NCBI GenBank assembly: GCA_049522195.1
Contig: JBEKOB010000002.1
Coordinates: 1 to 64,000 of the forward strand
Direction: 5' to 3'
From: UBA9647 sp049522195
Lineage (GTDB): Bacteria; Bacteroidota; Ignavibacteria; UBA10030
Length of the DNA stretch: 64,000 bases
The notes beneath the pieces are model-generated. The model saw nothing but the letters and a program-made list of their open reading frames with translations. It did not search any database and had not been told where the DNA came from. The position numbers and the translations under genes were made by a program. Below, in pieces: positions 45,935-53,178 of this stretch (the stretch's first letter is position 1; each line of letters starts with the position of its first letter).

Positions 45935-46249
45935 ATGGACAAGACTCACGAATCGTCGTTCTTTGTGCTCTACTCCGCTTGTCACCAACGCTGCGGCCGG
46001 TTTGTTGAGCGTACTGATTTTCGCGTTGTAACCAAGAACGATTTGTTTGCGTGGTCACAGGATATGAGCGCAAATGGCTCCTTTCAGCCTCTTCCCTTGC
46101 ATTGTGATACCTGCGCTGAGGATATCCAGGCTACACATGTCAGGATCATCAAGGACGGGGACCCAATTCCGAGAACCGTGGTACCGGAAGTGGAAATCAA
46201 AAAGTTTAGACCAGAAGACTGGATCGTCAAGATAAAAGAGAATCTCTGA
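45935..46249 (+). CDS. Small Cys-rich protein of unknown function
   Basis: 104 residues from the ATG at 45935; a longer frame from 45875 is possible but begins with unlike residues. Two Cys pairs, CHQRC (near residue 16) and CDTC (near residue 57), could bind one zinc as a small ribbon. The end EVEIKKFRPEDWIVKIKENL is charged. No signal peptide. It lies 13 bases ahead of dodecin and shares its terminator, so the two are co-expressed. I do not recognise the family. Confidence 0.65.
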   Translation: MDKTHESSFFVLYSACHQRCGRFVERTDFRVVTKNDLFAWSQDMSANGSFQPLPLHCDTCAEDIQATHVRIIKDGDPIPRTVVPEVEIKKFRPEDWIVKIKENL

Positions 46250-46262
46250 AAGGAGCGGTCGT

Positions 46263-46472
46263 ATGCCCAACAAGGTTTATAAGCACATTGAGCTCACCGG
46301 AACGTCGAGCACCTCAATCGAGGAGGCCGTTCAGAGCGCGATTGCACGAGCATCGAAGACTGTGCGCAACATTCGGTGGATGGAAATCACCGAGACACGC
46401 GGTCAGGTTGATGACGGTAAGATTGTCCAGTGGCAGGTTACACTGAAGGCGGGATTCACGCTTGACGAATGA
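46263..46472 (+). CDS. Dodecin-family flavin-binding protein
   Basis: 69 residues, standard size. The start KVYKHIELTGTSSTSIEEAV and the flavin-stacking Trp with its partner strand (RNIRWMEITETRGQV, QWQVTLKAGF) are intact. Dodecins form hollow 12-mers that store or buffer riboflavin/FMN. A strong AAGGAG ribosome site precedes the ATG, and an excellent terminator follows. Confidence 0.95.
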   Translation: MPNKVYKHIELTGTSSTSIEEAVQSAIARASKTVRNIRWMEITETRGQVDDGKIVQWQVTLKAGFTLDE

Positions 46473-46494
46473 CCCAATCCTGTAACAATTTTTC

Positions 46495-46524
46495 AAGCCC
46501 GGTCTTCTTCGCCGGGCTTTTTTT
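46495..46524 (+). terminator. Intrinsic terminator behind dodecin
   Basis: AAGCCCGG pairs with CCGGGCTT over nine bases, then a run of T. It separates the dodecin transcript from the convergent nitrilase gene that ends at 46525. Confidence 0.92.
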
Positions 46525-47307
46525 CTATCGTTCGTACTGCTCCGGTTTTCGATCCGCAAGCAGGTCGTTGTGCCGATTGATCGTCTTCTGTTCCGCTTCA
46601 TGAAGATCAATGCTTACTGCTGCAATTCCCGGCTCACGACTTCCCATTCGAGCCAATATCTCCCCACGCGGTGACACAATTTCGCTCGTACCTATGAACT
46701 GGAGATCGAACGAACCCCGGTTTTCTTTCCCTACCCTGTCGGCCGTCGCGGCAAACACGTGATTCTCGAGACAGCGCGTGATCATCGCGTCCGGGCAATA
46801 TGGCAAGACCAGGTTTGACGGGTGAATAATCAATTGTGCGCCCCTGATTGCAAGCGTTCTTGCCGACTCCGGATAGATCCAGTCGAAGCAAATCATCATG
46901 CCCACCTTGCCAAATGGGAGGTCGAATACCGGAAATCCCATGTTTCCGGGCTTGAAAAAGAGCGTTTCCCTGTCGAATAAATGGATTTTTCGATATAACC
47001 CTACGAGCCCTGATGAACCAATAAGCGCGGCAGAATTATAGAGATGATCGGCTTTCTCCGCAAATCCATATGCAATATAACACGAGTATTGTTGCGCGAA
47101 TCCAAGGAGCGATTGAAAGGTCGGACCATCTGTCCGCTCAGCCAGCGCTTCCACTTCCCGGTTCTCCGCAAAGTTGTATCCCGTGTTGAAGAGCTCCGGC
47201 AACACGTAGAGGTCCGCTTTTGTACTCTCCATGAGTTGGATTGCAGACCGAATATTTGAATCGATCTGTCCAAAATTCGGGCTTGTTTGCACAATAGCCA
47301 GATGCAT
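46525..47307 (-). CDS. Carbon-nitrogen hydrolase (nitrilase superfamily, omega-amidase-like)
   Basis: 260 residues. The Glu-Lys-Cys triad is Glu38 (VLPELFNTGYNF), Lys107 (LYRKIHLFD) and Cys140 (MMICFDWIYPE). Size and motif spacing match small amidases of the omega-amidase/Nit2 group, which hydrolyse alpha-keto amides in glutamine or methionine salvage; the true substrate is not known. It ends the minus-strand cluster that begins with the thioredoxin-like gene, 45 bases behind the amidase gene. Confidence 0.9.
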   Translation of the reverse strand: MHLAIVQTSPNFGQIDSNIRSAIQLMESTKADLYVLPELFNTGYNFAENREVEALAERTDGPTFQSLLGFAQQYSCYIAYGFAEKADHLYNSAALIGSSGLVGLYRKIHLFDRETLFFKPGNMGFPVFDLPFGKVGMMICFDWIYPESARTLAIRGAQLIIHPSNLVLPYCPDAMITRCLENHVFAATADRVGKENRGSFDLQFIGTSEIVSPRGEILARMGSREPGIAAVSIDLHEAEQKTINRHNDLLADRKPEQYER

Positions 47308-47352
47308 TAATCAACCTGATTCTGTCGTTGCACTGTGGTGGACTGTTTGTAA

Positions 47353-48147
47353 CTAGGTTCCCGTCTTACCAAAACGAAGTTCAACAACCGCCTGAATCGC
47401 CTTGCCGATTTTCTTCTGTATCCCCGGATCCATCAGCAGGTCATAGCTTACCTTGTTGTCACCGATCTCAAGAAGTACGCGCACAGGCGCTGAGTTAACG
47501 TTTTCATCCAGGCTATAGAATGAGAGCTTGCCGGTATTTTTGCATCTGTAATCATTACGGTTTGGCGAGCTGTCGCCAAGCACGCCCCCGTTTTCGAGAC
47601 CCGACACCCGACAAACCGCCTCAACGAGCTCTTGTGCCAGCTCCCGGTTTTGTTGTTCGCCGGCGTCTCCTTCATGCACATATCCCCAGCAGGCATTGCG
47701 ATTCGTTGCACCATTGTTGTGAACAGCGATGAAAACGTCCGGGTGAAGTTTGTTTGTCTCCTTGAGCTCGTATGCATACCCCGAAATTCTTCCCAGAGAG
47801 TCAATCATAGTTGTGTGATCGATTTTCGTATTGCTCCCCTCGCGGGCATGGTGCAAGCCTTGAACATTGTAGCTCCACACTTTGTGAACCTGCACAACGT
47901 TCGTTGAAGCCGCAAGTGCCGATTCCACGATCCCGTTACACACGAGCGCCTCGTTGAAATTCACCCCGGTGTCGCTTTGATGTGACGGCTGGTACACCAC
48001 AACCATTGTTTTTGTTTCGCGCCCACCGGATCCAAGTTGGCTACTGGAGCTGCATCCGGCACACAACAGAACAGCACCGATGACTGCAGCTGTGGTCCAC
48101 GCTGTGGTCTCTCGATAGATGGATTTCGGGTGTCGGTCAAGACTCAT
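47353..48147 (-). CDS. Lipoprotein with N-acetylmuramoyl-L-alanine amidase (Amidase_3)-like fold
   Basis: 264 residues. N-terminal hydrophobic segment ends in LLCAGCSSSSQ, a lipobox-like site with an unusual Cys at -3. The remaining pattern fits zinc amidases: first His in VVVYQPSHQSDTG, a Glu in NFNEALV, second His in FIAVHNNGAT, and the catalytic Glu in VLLEIGDNK. It may cleave peptidoglycan stems or a related amide in the periplasm. AAGGAGAAC precedes the ATG. It is a close neighbour of the YIP1 gene (26 bases). Confidence 0.8.
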   Translation of the reverse strand: MSLDRHPKSIYRETTAWTTAAVIGAVLLCAGCSSSSQLGSGGRETKTMVVVYQPSHQSDTGVNFNEALVCNGIVESALAASTNVVQVHKVWSYNVQGLHHAREGSNTKIDHTTMIDSLGRISGYAYELKETNKLHPDVFIAVHNNGATNRNACWGYVHEGDAGEQQNRELAQELVEAVCRVSGLENGGVLGDSSPNRNDYRCKNTGKLSFYSLDENVNSAPVRVLLEIGDNKVSYDLLMDPGIQKKIGKAIQAVVELRFGKTGT

Positions 48148-48173
48148 TTAGTTCTCCTTGTTGTCCTTGAACA

Positions 48174-48836
48174 TTACATTCGTATTCTGATCGTCGTCCC
48201 GCCACCAGCCGCATAGGCAAGACCCAGCGCTATGAGTACCGCCGAAGCCCAGAGACTCGCCACGACAAAGCCCGATCTCCATCGGCTTGATCCCGTGATG
48301 GTGGTGATGCCTTTCGCCAGTACGATGAGATACCAGACAACGAAACAGCTTGTGCTGTGAAGAAGAATTGTGGTGTAGATGTTTGGCTCATCGACGGCAA
48401 GCAGGATGAGATCGAGTCCAACTGGGAACCGATTCGGCAGCGGAAAACTTGATTTTCCCAGAATGTTTGCACGCACGAGCAGGAAATTGATTGCTTCACC
48501 AAGGAGGATGATTGCTGCACAGTGAATGTTGAGCGAGAAAATTGTCTTGAATCTCTGTGCGGGCGGCGTTCTTCCGCTGACAACCATGTTCATGAGATAG
48601 ACAAACATGGTGCTGCCAACAGAAACGATACCAACAATCAGGGGAGAAATCAAGGCGGGACCAAAGAGATAAGACCAGGTAAGGGCGTCCGAGATGTTGC
48701 GCCAGCAGCCGCCAAGCCAAATAATCACAAAGAAGGCGACCATGCAAAGCAGCGTTGCGAGAACCCATCGTGGCCCATTTTTGATCTCTACAAATGCTTC
48801 CGTCGGCGCTGCAATGATGTTTAGAAATGCGCTCAT
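48174..48836 (-). CDS. YIP1-family membrane protein
   Basis: 220 residues with about five membrane helices (for example WVLATLLCMVAFFVIIWLGG and FVVASLWASAVLIALGLAYA). The amphipathic start FLNIIAAPTEAFVEIKNGPRW is typical of bacterial YIP1-domain proteins. The family has no fixed bacterial role. It is 27 bases after the exported-protein gene and 26 before the amidase gene, which supports one operon. Confidence 0.82.
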   Translation of the reverse strand: MSAFLNIIAAPTEAFVEIKNGPRWVLATLLCMVAFFVIIWLGGCWRNISDALTWSYLFGPALISPLIVGIVSVGSTMFVYLMNMVVSGRTPPAQRFKTIFSLNIHCAAIILLGEAINFLLVRANILGKSSFPLPNRFPVGLDLILLAVDEPNIYTTILLHSTSCFVVWYLIVLAKGITTITGSSRWRSGFVVASLWASAVLIALGLAYAAGGGTTIRIRM

Positions 48837-48863
48837 CCTTGTCCCTGGCGCTGTTTGTATCTT

Positions 48864-49400
48864 CTATTTAGGACTGCCCTGGTTTTGTTGCTGCGCGGTA
48901 GGAGGAAAGAGTACGAGGCTGGCATCGAACAGTGACTCTCCCCTCATAGCCGTTACGAGATTCACGAGCCCTGTGGACGACCTCCACAGCGCCATCTCCA
49001 TGCGAATAGTCACAATAAGCAGGCTCTTCTCTTTCGACGTGCGCACAGGACCGCGCCCCAATGTGCGGGTAAGGTAGCTGGTGATTGAATCTGCAAGAAG
49101 TTTAGTCGCCTCATTGAATTTTGCCTGGACGCTTTTCAGTGTCTTCAGGTGTTGATCGAACTGTAGCTCGGTACGAGATGCGAACCCGAGGATTGGAATG
49201 GAAATAACAATTGTGCTGTCCGTTGAGGTCATCGCCACGTAACGCTGTTCACAAAGATTCCGCACTTCGCTGATATTTGATTCCCACCGCAGTTCATGAA
49301 TAATGGGGAAGTTCGTGTCACCGTTCAGCAACTGTCCTTTCGCGACCGCCACAAAGGCGAGGATTGCAATTAAGCCGCGCATGCATTGGTGTTGTGTCAT
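48864..49400 (-). CDS. Exported protein of unknown function
   Basis: 178 residues with a signal peptide (MRGLIAILAFVAVAKGQ) and a very good ribosome site (AAAGGAGAAATACA). The mature part is mostly helical (LKSVQAKFNEATKLLADSIT) with one Cys (VRNLCEQRY). It ends with a Gln/Asn-rich tail. No family recognised. It lies between the small Cys-rich precursor and the YIP1 gene, so it belongs to the putative peptide-maturation operon. Confidence 0.75.
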   Translation of the reverse strand: MTQHQCMRGLIAILAFVAVAKGQLLNGDTNFPIIHELRWESNISEVRNLCEQRYVAMTSTDSTIVISIPILGFASRTELQFDQHLKTLKSVQAKFNEATKLLADSITSYLTRTLGRGPVRTSKEKSLLIVTIRMEMALWRSSTGLVNLVTAMRGESLFDASLVLFPPTAQQQNQGSPK

Positions 49401-49474
49401 TGTATTTCTCCTTTAGTCAAAAACGAGGGCCGCAGGACTTTTTGGCCACGGCCCCCGTGAATTCAACCTTGAGT

Positions 49475-49783
49475 TTACAGGATGGGTATGATCCTCTGGA
49501 CGGCGCTATAGTTGACAGCAACGCATACTGCAAAGATCCAGAGATCTACGCAGCATGTAACGTACACATCGCCATTCTCGGCCTTTGTCTGGTAGCAACC
49601 GGTCAGCCCGTTTCCGACGGAGGCATTCATCTCCGCGGAACTCAGAACGTGCGGAGTCGTTTGTTGGGTGGCGCTGATCGCCACCGGATTGTCAGGAATT
49701 GCCCCGGTGCTGGCAATCTGCATTGATTGCGGCCGCAGAAGCATACCAACCGCGAGGAGGGTTGTGAGTAGTGTTGTTTTCAT
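49475..49783 (-). CDS. Small exported Cys-rich protein, candidate peptide precursor
   Basis: 102 residues with strong AAGGAG before the ATG. Residues 1-20 form a Sec-type signal peptide (MKTTLLTTLLAVGMLLRPQS). Residues 47-59 read VLSSAEMNASVGNG, close to the L-S-x-x-E-M-x-x-V-x-G-G leader end of double-glycine peptides, though with Gly-Asn-Gly instead of Gly-Gly. The last 43 residues carry Cys63, Cys77, Cys78 and Cys87 in a hydrophobic setting (TCCVDLWIFAVCVAV). Function unknown; with the adjacent C39 peptidase it could be a cleaved, disulfide-bearing peptide. This is inference. Confidence 0.72.
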   Translation of the reverse strand: MKTTLLTTLLAVGMLLRPQSMQIASTGAIPDNPVAISATQQTTPHVLSSAEMNASVGNGLTGCYQTKAENGDVYVTCCVDLWIFAVCVAVNYSAVQRIIPIL

Positions 49784-49816
49784 GGCTAACTCCTTCGGGT
49801 GAAAAAGTGATTTGAT

Positions 49817-49933
49817 CTAACTGCTCGCTGCGGCCCGCCTGTTAAGCATGAACGCCGACGGTGTACCCGGGGGCCGGCCAGGCGCCTCATCTTTGTTCAC
49901 AATCAACAGACCAGCGAGCAACTCTGCTTCCAT
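49817..49933 (-). CDS. Possible 38-residue small protein
   Basis: An ATG frame between the C39 gene and the Cys-rich precursor encodes MEAELLAGLLIVNKDEAPGR followed by PPGTPSAFMLNRRAAASS. There is no good ribosome site (GGCAAAAAG precedes it). Its composition looks protein-like, but chance cannot be excluded at this size. Confidence 0.35.
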   Translation of the reverse strand: MEAELLAGLLIVNKDEAPGRPPGTPSAFMLNRRAAASS

Positions 49934-49950
49934 CTTTTTGCCAAATCGAA

Positions 49951-50490
49951 TCACCGGCTTGCGCGGGTGATCACAAGAGTCTCTCCTTTCCATATATCAA
50001 TCGCCCTTCTGCGCGGGATCTTCAGCCTCCCAACAGCCGGATCCCGCACAAAGAGAATACCCTTTCCGTCAATACTGTCGACCACGACGAAATGATGGTT
50101 CTCAATGAAAAGAATCGCGGGGAGTTGAACCCTCCGAAGATCTTCGGGGCTCAGCATCCACCCTTCGGCACTGACGCCTGCCGCCTGTGCCATTTCTTTC
50201 AATGCAAATAAGCTTGCGCCGCCGAATTTGAGCCCTGCTTTCAGTTCCATGTTTCGCTGTGAGGCTTTTATGCCATAGTGGTCGAGAACCATTATGAGCG
50301 CAGCTACACCACAGTTGCTGCTCCGGTCCTGCAAAACCACTCCCGCCGAACCAAGGTACGTGACCTCTGCACTGTCGTCCGCTGTGCTCTTCAGGCTTTG
50401 CAACTTATTTTGATCGGTCACAATCCATGAAGCCGCAAAGGCCATTGCCAGAAAACTGACGACAACGCTTGTTGCTGTTCTTCTCTGCAA
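49951..50490 (-). CDS. Stand-alone C39-family cysteine peptidase with N-terminal membrane segment
   Basis: 179 residues from a TTG at 50490, the only usable start after an upstream stop, with GGAAGAG nine bases before it. Residues 8-24 are hydrophobic (VVVSFLAMAFAASWIVT), which places the enzyme outside the cytoplasm. The C39 layout is complete: Gln54 (VVLQDRSSNC), Cys60 (NCGVAALIMVLDHYG), His133 (NHHFVVVD) and Asp150 (FVRDPAVGRLKI). C39 enzymes cut after double-glycine leaders and are usually fused to ABC exporters; none is encoded here. It follows the thioredoxin gene by 40 bases. Confidence 0.85.
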   Translation of the reverse strand: MQRRTATSVVVSFLAMAFAASWIVTDQNKLQSLKSTADDSAEVTYLGSAGVVLQDRSSNCGVAALIMVLDHYGIKASQRNMELKAGLKFGGASLFALKEMAQAAGVSAEGWMLSPEDLRRVQLPAILFIENHHFVVVDSIDGKGILFVRDPAVGRLKIPRRRAIDIWKGETLVITRASR

Positions 50491-50530
50491 GGGATTATTC
50501 TCTTCCGACTGAATTGCTCCTGCCAGATCA

Positions 50531-51130
50531 TCAGTTATGTATTGATCGAACCGAGTTCAGGAACTCTATCAGTAATTGCTCGCGTGCGGTAAACGGTTCT
50601 TCGCCTGAGCCGCTATACACGATTGTCTCGTCGTTGCCAATAAGAAACAGAGCCGGCACCACATCAACGCCAAATCTCTCCTGCCCAGTCCGTTCTTCAT
50701 CCAATAGTGTTCTTACCTCAAGCCGATCCGAGTTGACGAGTTCTGCCGTGTTTTTCTTGCCGCTCAGCGAAATCGCGAGAAAGAGGATTCGTTCACCGAA
50801 TCGCCTACTCAGCCGATCAAAGTTTGTTAACTCGCGTTGACAGTGGGGGCAGTCGGCACTGAAGAACAGAACGGCAGCAGGTGTGTCTTTGAAGCTGAAC
50901 CGATAGATTTCATTCGAAGCGAGATCTCTTGCGGTTAACACCGGAACCGGATCACCGGGGCTAAGAAGATGCGGGTTTGTAGCCTGGTAAAGCCAAATTA
51001 TGGAAATCGTCGGGAGACAGAGAAGGAGCGCGATGCCAATGGCGGCAGGCAATCTCCTTGGCGCCGGACGCGGCGAGCGTTGATCTGACGGTGCTATGTT
51101 CTGAGATGTGGGCACCGCGGACAACTCCAC
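50531..51130 (-). CDS. Membrane-anchored thioredoxin-like protein (TlpA/AhpC-TSA type)
   Basis: 199 residues. One N-terminal helix (residues 29-48) with a positively charged, Pro-rich front suggests a periplasmic soluble domain. The active site is Cys94-Pro-His-Cys97 in FFSADCPHCQRE. The cis-Pro region is DVVPALFLIGNDE. CPHC sites are found in both oxidising and reducing thioredoxins. Start is a GTG at 51130; no closer ATG gives the helix. It is the first gene after a strong promoter and leads into the C39 peptidase. Confidence 0.85.
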   Translation of the reverse strand: MELSAVPTSQNIAPSDQRSPRPAPRRLPAAIGIALLLCLPTISIIWLYQATNPHLLSPGDPVPVLTARDLASNEIYRFSFKDTPAAVLFFSADCPHCQRELTNFDRLSRRFGERILFLAISLSGKKNTAELVNSDRLEVRTLLDEERTGQERFGVDVVPALFLIGNDETIVYSGSGEEPFTAREQLLIEFLNSVRSIHN

Positions 51131-51184
51131 CTTTAAGTAATTTAACGAGAAGCTCTGGATGGAATGGAGCTGAGCGTCGGCGGC

Positions 51185-51213
51185 AATCTAAGAATTCCCG
51201 TAGCCACTGTCAA
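51185..51213 (-). promoter_or_regulatory. Sigma70-like promoter of the thioredoxin-C39-peptide operon
   Basis: On the minus strand a perfect TTGACA is followed after 17 bases by TAGATT. It lies 55 bases before the GTG start at 51130, in the gap behind dnaX. Confidence 0.65.
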
Positions 51214-51304
51214 GGATTTTGGCGGAATAAATCGGAAATTACACGGAGAATGACTTGGCTGGAAAATTGGCCCAGCGGGGGGGATGACTCCGTTAAGAAG
51301 AGGG

Positions 51305-53113
51305 TTATTCGACCGGCTCGGCGCCAAGCTCACGGCGCAGAGCAAGTATAACGGGGTGCTCGTTGCCTCCACCATTCCCATCGCTTTGCGCGGGTATTGG
51401 TGAACTTGTTGGTGCCGAAGAGTTTGGTGTTGCGGTTTGTAATCCATGCCCGTTTCCTGAATTTATATTCAGCACGGGCTCGATGCGAAGCTTGAATCCG
51501 GTCACTTTATGAAAAGACTCAACGAGAAATTCTTTGTGCCGTTTGAGGGACGAGAAATGATAGTCGTCGGGACACCCGATGCGTAACGCACCATCTTCTA
51601 AGTCGAGTATGCGGCTCTCACCCAGGATTGTTCCTATTCCAATTTTCGTCTTCCGGACTTCACCAACCCAATGAGGCCAATGCTTGAATGCCTCCTCAGC
51701 CGTGATCTTACGCATGGGCTCAAGTGATGGCGACGCGTCCCCCGGCAACTCCACAAAAGGTGGTTTGCTTTGAATCGTCGCGACGGGCGTCGCTGACGGT
51801 GCCGGGCTGTGGATGGAAAACTCTTTCGGCGTGTCCCCGTACGCGAACGATGAACCGTCACGCAATCTTCCCGCATTCACCTGTCCGACAACTTTCAGCT
51901 CGGTCCCCGAGTCGTTGGGCTGTTGCGGGCGAACTCCCGTCGAATGCCCCTTCGTATTCGCCCCGCTCAAACTAAGTTTTTTTTTCAGCTGATCGATCTG
52001 CCCCAGCAATGCATCGATCTGTACCGAGCGTTCGAGCTTGATCATCTGCAACAAGCCCGCTTCAAGCTTGAACCTCGGTTGCGGAGACCAGCGGATTGCC
52101 TGCTCGAGTTCGTTTACCAGTTTGAGCAAACGAAGGATGTCGTTTTGCCGAAAGTTCTTCGACTCTTCCTTGTATCGTTTCCGGTACGGCTCCGACGTCT
52201 CCACAAGCTCCGTCGCTTCTGTCGTCAGGACAACCAGGAGGTTTCGCAGGTGCTCAGATAATCCGCCAAGAAACTCCCGCAAATCATATCCCGCTTTCAC
52301 AATTCCGTCGACCAGCTGAATCCCGCCCCGCGCATCCTGCGCTTTGATGAGGTCTGTAACCCGGAAATACAACTCCTGATCAACGACGTTCAATACCTTC
52401 AGGACATCCGCCACGGCAATCTGATTTCCGCAGAAGGAGCGGATCTGATCAAAAATACTTTGTGCGTCGCGCAGCGACCCATCCCCTTTTTTGGCTACGA
52501 CCATGAGCGCTTCTTCGTCAATCGTCACCCCCTCGCCGCGCGCAACGCTCTGGAGGTTGCCTACAATTTCTTCTATAGAGATCCTCCGAAAGTCAAACCT
52601 CTGGCAACGCGAGAGGATCGTCATGGGGATCTTGTGGACTTCTGTGGTGGCAAAGATGAAGATCACATGTTCCGGCGGCTCTTCTAGTGTCTTGAGGAGG
52701 GCGTTGAACGCCTCCTTGGTCAACATATGCACTTCGTCGATGATATAGACCTTGTACTTACCACGCGCCGGCGTGTAGCGGACCGATTCCCGGAGATTCC
52801 GTATCTCCTCCACACCGCGGTTCGATGCACCATCGATCTCGATGACATCCAAGCTTCGCCCTGCTGTGATCTCTTTGCAGATCTCGCACTCGTTGTCCGG
52901 GTTTGAATCTTTCGGAGACTGACAGTTGATTGCTTTTGCAAGGATTCGGGCGGTCGTCGTCTTGCCGGTGCCTCTCACACCACTGAAAATGTAGGCGTGG
53001 GCAAGGCGGTTCGACGCAATCGCATTCCGCAGCGTGCTGGTCACATGCGACTGACCAACAACGTCTTCGAAAACTAACGGACGCCACTTACGGGCTGTAA
53101 CCTGGTAGGACAT
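51305..53113 (-). CDS. dnaX: DNA polymerase III subunits gamma and tau
   Basis: 602 residues. AAA+ clamp-loader core: Walker A GVRGTGKTTTA (45-55), DEVH box in IIDEVHMLTKEAFNALL, sensor/arginine-finger region TILSRCQRFDF. Of the four zinc cysteines of E. coli DnaX, three are present (Cys64, Cys76, Cys79); the one expected at 73 is Asp. Domains I-III end near residue 370, followed by a linker and a tau-type C-terminal part (AFKHWPHWVGEVRKTKIG). A nine-A run at codons 377-379 may let polymerase or ribosome slip to make a short gamma form. Confidence 0.96.
   Translation of the reverse strand: MSYQVTARKWRPLVFEDVVGQSHVTSTLRNAIASNRLAHAYIFSGVRGTGKTTTARILAKAINCQSPKDSNPDNECEICKEITAGRSLDVIEIDGASNRGVEEIRNLRESVRYTPARGKYKVYIIDEVHMLTKEAFNALLKTLEEPPEHVIFIFATTEVHKIPMTILSRCQRFDFRRISIEEIVGNLQSVARGEGVTIDEEALMVVAKKGDGSLRDAQSIFDQIRSFCGNQIAVADVLKVLNVVDQELYFRVTDLIKAQDARGGIQLVDGIVKAGYDLREFLGGLSEHLRNLLVVLTTEATELVETSEPYRKRYKEESKNFRQNDILRLLKLVNELEQAIRWSPQPRFKLEAGLLQMIKLERSVQIDALLGQIDQLKKKLSLSGANTKGHSTGVRPQQPNDSGTELKVVGQVNAGRLRDGSSFAYGDTPKEFSIHSPAPSATPVATIQSKPPFVELPGDASPSLEPMRKITAEEAFKHWPHWVGEVRKTKIGIGTILGESRILDLEDGALRIGCPDDYHFSSLKRHKEFLVESFHKVTGFKLRIEPVLNINSGNGHGLQTATPNSSAPTSSPIPAQSDGNGGGNEHPVILALRRELGAEPVE
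51925..51985 (-). promoter_or_regulatory. Candidate frameshift/slippage site in dnaX
   Basis: On the minus strand CTG is followed by nine A (51985-51977). In the -1 frame the next codons read ACT TAG, and in the +1 frame AAC TTA GTT TGA, so both shifts stop at once. Ten bases further, GCGGGGCGAA (51966-51957) can pair with TTCGCCCGC (51933-51925) with one bulge. The truncated product would be about 380 residues, the end of clamp-loader domain III. Thermus dnaX uses an A9 run in the same way. Confidence 0.6.
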
Positions 53114-53178
53114 GCTGAACCGAAATTAAGAAGTAAAAACGAGAAAGGGAAACGCTCCTCACTGCTTTCAGTGTAACG

